22,059 bases of DNA from JAFDZO01 sp038225955 (GTDB taxonomy: Bacteria; Bacteroidota; Ignavibacteria; Tepidaquicellales; Tepidaquicellaceae), in contig JBBRQV010000038.1 in the NCBI GenBank assembly GCA_038225955.1, positions 1-22,059 on the forward strand, given 5' to 3'. Numbering within the stretch: the first letter of the stretch is position 1; every line of letters starts with the position of its first letter. Shown here one piece after another: positions 15,554 through 21,540 of this stretch. The position numbers and the translations under genes are program-made. Under the pieces are notes generated by a model. It had not been told where the DNA came from, did not search any database, and worked only from the letters and a program-made list of their open reading frames with translations.

Positions 15554-17425
15554 TTACATGGGGATTTTTACAATCATGTTTGCGCCTTTACCTTTTTCGC
15601 TATCACATTCGATACTTCCTTTCAAAGAATCAGTCAGTTTCTTTACAATCGATAATCCAAGTCCGGATGAGTGCTCTCCAGCAGTTGGTCTTGCGCTTAG
15701 CTTCGAAAATTGCTTAAACAATTTTTTCCTGTCTTCTTCCGTAAATCCCGGTCCTTCATCTTTTACTTCAATTTTTAAATTATCATCAGTGCTCAGTAAC
15801 TTTATTGTAATACTTTTATCTTCAGGTGAAAATTTTATTGCATTCGAGAACAGGTTATCTATTATCTGTACAATTGCATTTCTGTCCGTTTGTACAATAT
15901 TTTGTATTAACCGATTTTCAAATCTTACTTCAATTCCTTTTTGCATCGTCTTCATTTTATAAAGACGCATTATCCTTTCAGTCTCAGCGGCAATATCAAA
16001 ATCATTTATGTTCAGCGTTATCTTTCCCTGCTCGATTGCAGCGTAATCTAATAACTGCGTTACGAGCTCAAGCGAAGTATCGGCAGATTCTATTATATAT
16101 CTTTTAAACTCTGTGATTTCATCTTTCGAGTAATTTCCTTCATCAATTAAAAATTCTGCAAGAAGTTTTATATTACCGATGGGATTTTTTAAATCGTGAA
16201 CCACTACTCCAAAAAATTCATTCTTTTGTTTTACAATATCTTCTAACTTCGCCACAGTATCTGCAAGCTCAACATTTCTCAACTGATTTATTTCAGATGA
16301 GTGCTTTGCTTCTTTTACCTGCAATTCTTTTTCAAGCTTCTGCACTTCTTCGGAAACTTTCTCATTATACATTTCCTTTTCAACATCGTACAACTTTTTG
16401 TGAAACTCATACGCCTTATCTATATCACCGGATACTTCATAGAAGGAAGAGAAATTTTTATATATAAGCGATTGCGTAAATTTTGAGTTCGTTCTTTGTG
16501 CAACAAACAACGATTCAAGGAAATGTTTCTCTGCTTTGGCAAGCAGTGATTTATCTTTTTTACCTTCTGTTAAAAATTTATCTAAATAGGCTTTCCCGAG
16601 ATGCATGTTCGAGTAAAAAATTCCGTTATTATCATCAAGCCGTTCCTGAATTTCCAGCGCCTCTGTATAGCACTTTAAAGCTTTATCAAATTCCAATGCA
16701 TCCAGGTGAATATCGCCCATCAGGAATTTGCACACAGCCACTCCGAACGAATCGTTTATTTCCTGCTTCAGTGTCTCCGCTTCGGCAAGACGCTTTAAGG
16801 CCTCAGGATATTCTTTTTTGTGAATATATATCGATGCCATATTTTGCAGCACATTGGACTTGTTCATCTTCTGCTCCACCTGATTAAAATAATGCAGCGC
16901 TTTTTCATAGTAGGGAAATGCCTCATCAAATTTTTCCTGAAACAAAAAAATATTTCCGATATTATTATGCGTGCTGCCCATTCCCTCTATATTGTTTATC
17001 TCCTTAAAAATTTCCAGTGCATCGGTAGAGTATCTCATTGCCTGCCCGAACTCGCCCATATCTCCGTGTAAATTTCCAAACTGAAGCAGAGTATTCCCTT
17101 TTAATCTTTTATCATTATAAAACTCCGAAGCAGCATCAAGAAGCTTGGTGTAGTAAAGAGATTTTTCGTACTTAGAGGAAAAATAATGTATATTCGATAG
17201 GTGAGTTACAATAGTAACATAATTCAGTTTATATTCTTCATCATGCTTATCACAGTCCAGCTTATTAATGCGCTCAAGAAGATTTTCGAGGCGGTTTATT
17301 GCGCCAACGAAATCGGTCTGCTTCATACGCTCTGCCTGTTTTACACCATCACTTATATTATCAAGACTATCAGGTGATAAAACAGCACCGGTATCTCCGG
17401 ACGCCGAGATATTTATTTGCTTCAT
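15554..17425 (-). CDS. Soluble TPR-histidine kinase (upstream copy)
   Basis: A 623-residue paralogue of the downstream kinase with the same architecture. TPR helices fill about 65-345 (GNLHGDMGEFGQAMRYSTDA, HNNIGNIFLFQEKFDEAF, MGDIHLDALEFDKALKCYTE), then a coiled coil (about 350-405). HisKA has VVVHDLKNPIGNIK with H410. The ATPase domain has N-box DNLFSNAIKFSP (524-534), G1 DEGPGF (556-561) and G2 GLGLSIVKKL (588-597). There are no membrane segments. I chose the ATG at 17425 (MKQINIS...). A GTG at 17497 would add 24 residues, but that extension has no domain, no counterpart in the paralogue, and contains GGCTTCGCC, the inverse of a word in the nearby intergenic repeat. The frame of the extension is nonetheless open. 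Both kinases are probably one transcription unit. Their order suggests tandem duplication followed by divergence of the sensor half. Confidence 0.92.
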   Translation of the reverse strand: MKQINISASGDTGAVLSPDSLDNISDGVKQAERMKQTDFVGAINRLENLLERINKLDCDKHDEEYKLNYVTIVTHLSNIHYFSSKYEKSLYYTKLLDAASEFYNDKRLKGNTLLQFGNLHGDMGEFGQAMRYSTDALEIFKEINNIEGMGSTHNNIGNIFLFQEKFDEAFPYYEKALHYFNQVEQKMNKSNVLQNMASIYIHKKEYPEALKRLAEAETLKQEINDSFGVAVCKFLMGDIHLDALEFDKALKCYTEALEIQERLDDNNGIFYSNMHLGKAYLDKFLTEGKKDKSLLAKAEKHFLESLFVAQRTNSKFTQSLIYKNFSSFYEVSGDIDKAYEFHKKLYDVEKEMYNEKVSEEVQKLEKELQVKEAKHSSEINQLRNVELADTVAKLEDIVKQKNEFFGVVVHDLKNPIGNIKLLAEFLIDEGNYSKDEITEFKRYIIESADTSLELVTQLLDYAAIEQGKITLNINDFDIAAETERIMRLYKMKTMQKGIEVRFENRLIQNIVQTDRNAIVQIIDNLFSNAIKFSPEDKSITIKLLSTDDNLKIEVKDEGPGFTEEDRKKLFKQFSKLSARPTAGEHSSGLGLSIVKKLTDSLKGSIECDSEKGKGANMIVKIPM

Positions 17426-17689
17426 TATTATACTTTTCCAAGGGAGTGCACAGGGCTTCGCCAATACATATTTTGCCCTATTTGGTATGAGTGCCACCCC
17501 TTATATGCAAGCTATATAAAATTATTTGTAAAAATTAGAGAAAAATTTTGTGTTAATAATTTGGTAACATTAGGTATTTACAATTTCCGTTTACGATTCT
17601 CCAATATTCCTACCTATACCTAGGGAACATCAGATTTCTTTTGATTAATATAATTTTTATTTTTGAAGAGTAATTATTAAAAGTAAATT

Positions 17690-17728
17690 CTCCCCTTGAG
17701 GGGAGTACGGCGAAGCCGGGGGGTGTCC
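17690..17728. repeat. G-rich hairpin intergenic repeat element
   Basis: CTCCCC-TTGA-GGGGAG is a perfect 6-bp hairpin, followed by TACGGCGAAGCCGGGGGGTGTCC with a second small dyad (GGCGAAGCC). Elements of this style, a C-rich/G-rich palindrome followed by a G-rich tail, recur between genes in related bacteria as I recall. A cousin may lie at 11206-11243. There is no T-run, so it is not a standard terminator. Confidence 0.5.
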
Positions 17729-17829
17729 GCGAACCAAATATTTCATTCAAAGCATATCAGAAAAGGTTTCCGCTCTGCAAACAGGAGTTAAAGGAGAATT
17801 AACTAATATAAACTCTTCAGAAAGTACAC

Positions 17830-17848
17830 AAAGGAAAGGAAAGGAAAG
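17830..17848. repeat. AAAGG simple-sequence repeat
   Basis: About 3.8 exact copies of the pentamer AAAGG, followed by a GGGGGG run at 17851-17856. Such tracts can slip during replication. It lies outside any gene I accept. Confidence 0.6.
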
Positions 17849-18021
17849 CAGGGGGGAATGAAAATCATTTCCGTTACCATACTCTGCATATCGAATGGGA
17901 TAAGAGACAACCACCCCACCCCGGATTTTTTGGAAAAAATTTAAAACTGCCAATAACCCTACTTCCCACATTTTGCCCCGACTTAGCTGGGCCTCGTTGG
18001 GAAGGTATTTTAAAAATGTCT

Positions 18022-18157
18022 TTCTACATTGATTTTCCAACTCGTCTAAAATATTTTGCATATAAATATCTACCATATCCCATAGGATTGCAGAGATGCT
18101 AAGCCGGAACCTAAAACGTTCTACATTGTTTCTCTTGCGCCATCAAAATATTTTGCA
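18022..18157. repeat. Diverged 39-bp direct repeat, copies 97 bp apart
   Basis: Copy one is 18022-18060 and copy two 18119-18157. TTCTACATTG is identical at one end and AAAATATTTTGCA at the other; by hand count 29 of 39 bases match, without gaps. On the minus strand both copies encode a similar peptide in one frame (QNIL, about six variable residues, QCR, TF), so they may be remnants of a duplicated coding segment. The second copy meets a stop at once. Confidence 0.6.
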
Positions 18158-18179
18158 AACAAACTAAACAAAATTTCCC

Positions 18180-18701
18180 ATGAAATTACTAATTGTAGTA
18201 TTCCTATTTCTTGCATTATCAATAAGCGTAAAAGCGCAGGACGATATTTTATCAAAAACAAAGTGGGGAATGTCAGGCGATGAGTTGATGTCCACATTCA
18301 AAGGAGATGGAATCGCCTCGTATACCTATTCCGATAACGATGATAACAACAGCGATGATAACGATAATGATAACGACAATGATAATAACAGAAGCGGTTA
18401 TAGAATCTCTAATTACAAAATGGATGGCAATAGTTACTCCGTAAGATTTTCAATGAACCACGGTAAATTAAAAGAAATAAGATTCTCACTTAATAAGACA
18501 GATAAAGCATCAGACATCTATGAAGGCTGGAAGAAAACTTTCAATAGTAAGTACGGCAGCACAGTGCATGACCACGATTTCTCAGGTTACGGCAGAACAG
18601 AAAACGAGCGCGCATGGGAAGGCTCGGGCATTCATGTTGAGCTTCATTATTTCTCATCAGGCTCAAATGGTAAAGTAGATATAACGTATAACAGGAATTA
18701 A
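18180..18701 (+). CDS. Small exported protein with an Asp/Asn-rich low-complexity tract
   Basis: A 173-residue protein of unrecognised family. Residues 1-19 form a signal peptide (MKLLIVVFLFLALSISVKA, cleavage KA|QD). There is no lipobox, so it is periplasmic or secreted. The mature part begins ILSKTKWGMSGDEL, a W-G-M-S opening seen in many small periplasmic proteins. It is then interrupted at residues 51-70 by a tract made almost only of Asp and Asn (with two Ser), encoded by reiterated GATAAC/GATGAT-type codons. The remaining 100 residues look like beta strands (YRISNYKMDGNSYSVRFSMN, KLKEIRFSLNKT) around a helix, suggesting one small domain. The acidic tract could bind calcium; this is inference. 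Two small membrane-protein genes follow at 42 and 36 bp, forming a likely operon. No Shine-Dalgarno sequence is visible. Confidence 0.8.
   Translation: MKLLIVVFLFLALSISVKAQDDILSKTKWGMSGDELMSTFKGDGIASYTYSDNDDNNSDDNDNDNDNDNNRSGYRISNYKMDGNSYSVRFSMNHGKLKEIRFSLNKTDKASDIYEGWKKTFNSKYGSTVHDHDFSGYGRTENERAWEGSGIHVELHYFSSGSNGKVDITYNRN
18330..18389 (+). repeat. GAY/AAY microsatellite within a coding region
   Basis: Sixty bases of reiterated Asp and Asn codons (GATAAC, GATGAT, GATAAT, GACAAT in changing order), in frame in the exported-protein gene. Being a multiple-of-three repeat, slippage here would change the tract length without breaking the frame. Confidence 0.75.
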
Positions 18702-18743
18702 GTTGGATGAAATATATTTCACAAGCAAAATTTGCTCTATTGA

Positions 18744-18974
18744 ATGACGACTGAATCTATATCAACCATTATTCTCATTTTACTTGTATTCAGTAAAGTT
18801 CCTTTTTATTTAGGACTTCTTGTATTCAAATTAATAAGGGGGTGGGATTATAAATATACGCCACCGGAACACAGGTATAGAGGCTTCTGGGGAAACGAAT
18901 TATTTGCAACAGGAATAATTATAATAATTGTTCTTTTTTATATTTGGATGCTCGTATATAAATTTTTAAAATAA
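18744..18974 (+). CDS. Small two-helix membrane protein
   Basis: A 76-residue protein not matched to a known family. Two hydrophobic segments are clear: about residues 7-30 (ISTIILILLVFSKVPFYLGL...) and 52-75 (ELFATGIIIIIVLFYIWMLV). They are joined by a polar loop with a conserved-looking RGWDYKYTPPEHRYRGFWG. That Trp/Tyr/Pro-rich loop is the only distinctive feature. It lies 42 bp behind the exported-protein gene and 36 bp ahead of another 76-residue membrane protein, so it probably belongs to the same transcript. The length, codon use and neighbours support a real gene, but the evidence is only compositional and positional. Confidence 0.6.
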   Translation: MTTESISTIILILLVFSKVPFYLGLLVFKLIRGWDYKYTPPEHRYRGFWGNELFATGIIIIIVLFYIWMLVYKFLK

Positions 18975-19010
18975 GATATAAGAAATATATAATTCTCTTT
19001 TCGCTAGTGT

Positions 19011-19241
19011 ATGACTCATTTAATATTTGGTTACTACGGCCGAAGCTCAACAGCAATATTTGGATTGGCTGCGTATATAATTTACATTTTAATTCGATAC
19101 ATTATTTATTTTTATAAGAAGTATATGGATGGAGATGATGAGCAGGAGAGCCCTGATGTATCAGGCTTATTGAAAATATTAGGGTTTATAACCGGCTCAG
19201 TTGTATGCTACTACATCTTATGGTTTTTATTTGGTAAGTAA
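19011..19241 (+). CDS. Small two-helix membrane protein
   Basis: A 76-residue protein of no recognised family. One hydrophobic segment covers about residues 13-35 (TAIFGLAAYIIYILIRYIIY) and another 52-75 (LLKILGFITGSVVCYYILWF). An acidic loop between them (KKYMDGDDEQESPD) probably faces the side opposite the Lys/Arg-rich end of helix one. It ends the small plus-strand cluster that begins with the Asp/Asn-tract protein. Same length as its upstream neighbour but with no obvious sequence similarity to it. The 562-bp repeat array starts directly after its stop. Confidence 0.6.
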   Translation: MTHLIFGYYGRSSTAIFGLAAYIIYILIRYIIYFYKKYMDGDDEQESPDVSGLLKILGFITGSVVCYYILWFLFGK

Positions 19242-19381
19242 ATTTTCTGCCCATTACTACTAATAGGGAACTATAGTTTTGAACTGAAAAAGAATTGAAG
19301 TATATTTGAAGTGAGATAGGGAAGTAATCTACTTTACATAATAACCCGACCAAAATCCGACCTATTTTGTTGGGAAAAATT

Positions 19382-19411
19382 GACCTGACAGGTTTTCAAT
19401 CCTGTCAGGTC
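19382..19411. repeat. Perfect 11-bp hairpin GACCTGACAGG / CCTGTCAGGTC
   Basis: The arms are at 19382-19392 and 19401-19411 with an 8-nt loop TTTTCAAT. The stem is followed by GGAGG rather than a T-run, so it is not a typical terminator. I recall the ACCTGACAGG/CCTGTCAGGT palindrome as a frequent intergenic repeat in Bacteroidota-type genomes. The right arm runs into GGTCGG, an inverted copy of the CCGACC word. Confidence 0.75.
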
Positions 19412-19707
19412 GGAGGCCCATAAATAAAATCCGACCATTTTCCGACCATTTACAAATCGTGAAATCGTGAAATAGCGAGTTTAGAAAACCCGACCAAAAT
19501 CCGACCAAGAATAGTTTAGTGAAATTTTGTGAGTTTAGTGTTTTGGTGGGAACAGTACGAATAAAACCCGACCGTTTTCCGACCTGTTTTGGAGTGGTGA
19601 AATAGTTAAATAGTGAGATGGTAAAATTGAGCTGAAATTAAAGAATCCGTCAAAAATTCATCATTAATTTGAAATTTGAAAAGAAAGAAATCCGACCATT
19701 TTCTGAC

Positions 19708-19746
19708 AACTTGTAATTCGTAACTTGTAATTCGTAACTTGTAATT
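19708..19746. repeat. 14-bp tandem repeat AACTTGTAATTCGT, about 2.8 copies
   Basis: Exact units occur at 19708-19721 and 19722-19735, followed by an 11-base partial unit 19736-19746. It lies between the fifth and sixth CCGACC pairs. Confidence 0.8.
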
Positions 19747-19803
19747 GAAATGAAAACCCGACCATTTCCCGTCCAAATCTGAAATCTGACTTCTGATATC
19801 AGA

Positions 19804-21453
19804 TTACATTCTTTCGGGAGCCGTTATTCCTATGATTTGAAAGCCGTTTTGAAGTATCTGCTTAGCTGCCAGGCATATCTTTAAACGCGCTATTGATAGG
19901 TCACGATTCTCAGCGTCAAGTACACGATTATTATGGTAGAATCTATGGAAGCGCTCAGCTACAACATTTAGATATAGAATTAGCTTATGTGGTTCGTATG
20001 AAGCAGCGGATGAACTAACTTCTTCTGGGAATTTTGCAAGAATTTTCAGCAATCCAAGCTCTTCTTCTGCTTTAATTAAGCTGCTATTGAAGTCAGCTTC
20101 GGACTTGAAATCAAAGCCCGGGAAGTTCTCTTCTGCATTGCGAAGGATGCCGCAAATCCGCGCATGAGCATATTGAAGATAGTAAACGGGGTTCTTATCC
20201 GAGTGCTCTTTGGCAAGTTCGATATCAAAATCCAGGTGCGTATTTGCTCCGCGCATAACAAAGAAAAACTGCACAGCATCGGCGCCAATCTCTTCGATAA
20301 GTCCGTCAAGAGGGTATGCTTTATCACTTCTCTTGCTCATTTTTACACTTTCTGTGCCTTCTTTGAAGGTAACCATCTGGTGAATAATGACCTTTATTTT
20401 ATCCGTATTGAAGCCAAGCATCTTAACGCCGTATAGAACCTCTTTATAAGTATCACCGTGATCTGAACCGAAGATGTCTATTATAAGGTCGTACCCGCGT
20501 TCAATTTTATTGATGTGGTAAGCCATATCCGGCAGGCGGTAGGTCGGTTCGCCTGTGCTTTTACGGATTACTTTATCTTTTTCAAAACCCAATTTTTCAT
20601 CCATTTTTAGCCATAATGCTCCATCTTTTTCGTATGCAAGTCCGCGCTTAACGAAGTCATCAATTACTTCATTAATTTTGCCGTCTGTGTATAGCTGTGA
20701 CTCATTTGAGAAAATATCGTGATGTATTCCGAGCTTGTTTAAAGTGCCCCGAATTGTTTTAAAATTGTAGTTCTCGCCTGCTTTTGTAAATAAAGTTAGG
20801 TCAGTTGAGTTCTTTAGAGAGTTCTTGCGTTCATCGTAAATAATCTGAGCAATTTGCTTGATATAATCACCAACATACCCGTCCTCAGGAAAAGGGAAGT
20901 TCGGGTCAATAATCTGCATATAACGTGCATAAACTGACTTTCCGAGGTTCTCCATTTGGTTTCCGGCATCGTTATAATAGTACTCGCGGGTAACATCGTA
21001 GCCAACCCATTCGAGTAATGTGGCAAGTGATTTTCCAAGGCAGACCTGCCGTCCGTGGCCTAAGTGTAGCGGACCTGTGGGATTTGCAGATACCCATTCT
21101 AAGTTGGCTTTTTTACCGATAAAGTCGTCTGATTTACCGTATTTATTTTTTAAAGTAAGTATATTAAGGAATTGAGTTATATAGTATTTATCTGATATGA
21201 AAATATTAATAAATCCCGCTCCGGCTATCTCGACTTTTGAGATAATGTCGGGATTGAATTCAAGTTTATCTATAATGCTTTGCGCAATATCTCGCGGTTT
21301 TTGCTTGAGTTCTTTGGCAAGAGTCATAGCAACATTAGAGGTAACATCGCCATGTTTTTCATCTTTAGGAGCATCGAAGAATAGCTCCTTTTCAGGGAAA
21401 TCAAGCTTCTTTAAAGCATCGTTGACTAGGGAATGTAAGTATGTTTTTATCAC
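19804..21453 (-). CDS. argS: Arginyl-tRNA synthetase
   Basis: A 549-residue cytosolic class I synthetase that joins arginine to tRNA-Arg using ATP. The N-terminal tRNA-recognition domain covers residues 1-90 (KHGDVTSNVAMTLAKELKQKPRDIAQ, AGAGFINIFIS). The catalytic core has SANPTGPLHLGHGRQ with the HIGH-type HLGH at 130-133, the YYYNDAGNQ block at 158-166, IDIFGSDHGD near 325-334, and KMSKR at 371-375 in VKMSKRSDKAYPLDGL. A DALR anticodon-binding domain follows (YAHARICGILRN..., HRFYHNNRVLDAENRDLSIARL), and the protein ends with the characteristic ITAPERM. The start is GTG at 21453; the N-terminal domain begins straight after it and no nearby ATG fits. No Shine-Dalgarno sequence is visible. 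Length is normal for the family. The 3' end abuts a palindrome in the repeat-rich gap. Confidence 0.97.
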   Translation of the reverse strand: MIKTYLHSLVNDALKKLDFPEKELFFDAPKDEKHGDVTSNVAMTLAKELKQKPRDIAQSIIDKLEFNPDIISKVEIAGAGFINIFISDKYYITQFLNILTLKNKYGKSDDFIGKKANLEWVSANPTGPLHLGHGRQVCLGKSLATLLEWVGYDVTREYYYNDAGNQMENLGKSVYARYMQIIDPNFPFPEDGYVGDYIKQIAQIIYDERKNSLKNSTDLTLFTKAGENYNFKTIRGTLNKLGIHHDIFSNESQLYTDGKINEVIDDFVKRGLAYEKDGALWLKMDEKLGFEKDKVIRKSTGEPTYRLPDMAYHINKIERGYDLIIDIFGSDHGDTYKEVLYGVKMLGFNTDKIKVIIHQMVTFKEGTESVKMSKRSDKAYPLDGLIEEIGADAVQFFFVMRGANTHLDFDIELAKEHSDKNPVYYLQYAHARICGILRNAEENFPGFDFKSEADFNSSLIKAEEELGLLKILAKFPEEVSSSAASYEPHKLILYLNVVAERFHRFYHNNRVLDAENRDLSIARLKICLAAKQILQNGFQIIGITAPERM

Positions 21454-21540
21454 AGAATGTTTATAATGTTAAGTATTGTAGTATATAGATTTTTATAGTA
21501 TTTATATTCTTACGAATAACTATCAACTGGCAACGAGCAA
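21454..21540. other. Short intergenic gap with CAACT words
   Basis: The 87 bp between the epimerase end and the argS start contain ACTATCAACTGGCAACGAGCAACTA (21517-21541 approximately), a run of related CAACT/GCAAC words. This is the same style of word-like repeat as in other gaps of the window. The rest is A/T-rich and should contain the argS promoter if argS is not co-transcribed with the epimerase. Confidence 0.4.

Larger units (their letters stand above)
17426..18179. other. 754-bp largely gene-free region with several repeats
   Basis: Between the kinase start and the small exported-protein gene I see no convincing gene. It holds a G-rich hairpin element (17690-17728), an AAAGG simple repeat (17830-17848) and a 39-bp diverged direct repeat (18022-18060 and 18119-18157). 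A 109-codon minus-strand frame (17747-18076) exists but resembles nothing I know and crosses the repeats. The promoters for the divergent kinase and exported-protein genes must lie at its two ends. Confidence 0.5.
19346..19774 (+). repeat. Six paired CCGACC direct repeats, each pair phased at 11 nt
   Basis: CCGACC occurs at 19346 and 19357, 19431 and 19442, 19490 and 19501, 19568 and 19579, then 19692 with the degenerate CTGACA at 19703, and 19758 with CCGTCC at 19769. In every pair the two words are exactly 11 nt apart, with five mostly A/T bases between them (AAAAT, ATTTT, AAAAT, GTTTT, ATTTT, ATTTC). All pairs have the same orientation. Distances between pairs vary from 59 to 124 nt, which rules out a CRISPR-type array. 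Confidence 0.8.
19242..19803. other. 562-bp gap between convergent genes, packed with short repeats
   Basis: There is no gene. The gap between the end of the small membrane-protein cluster and the end of argS holds at least four repeat families: six pairs of CCGACC (19346-19774), a perfect 11-bp hairpin (19382-19411), scattered GTGAAAT words (19459, 19467, 19519, 19597) and a 14-bp tandem repeat (19708-19746). It ends in the palindrome TCTGATATCAGA (19792-19803), which touches the argS stop codon. Because both flanking genes end here, no promoter is expected. Confidence 0.75.

Noticed and set aside
13625..17425. Kinase pair as part of a T9SS PorX/PorY regulatory system
   Set aside because: PorY-type kinases are membrane-bound; these are soluble TPR kinases with no PorX-like regulator nearby.
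15554..17497. Longer form of the upstream kinase starting at GTG 17497
   Set aside because: The additional 24 residues have no match in the paralogue and contain repeat-like DNA; the ATG at 17425 gives a normal-looking N-terminus. Not excluded, since the frame is open.
17747..18076. 109-codon minus-strand open frame in the gene-poor region
   Set aside because: No recognisable domain; it crosses an AAAGG simple repeat and one copy of the diverged 39-bp repeat, and ends near the G-rich hairpin element. It could be a decayed gene, but I cannot support it as a working CDS.
19382..19411. Hairpin as an intrinsic terminator
   Set aside because: No T-run follows the stem on either strand.
19346..19774. 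CCGACC array as a CRISPR
   Set aside because: The repeated words are six bases, the spacing between pairs is irregular (59-124 nt), and no cas gene is present.
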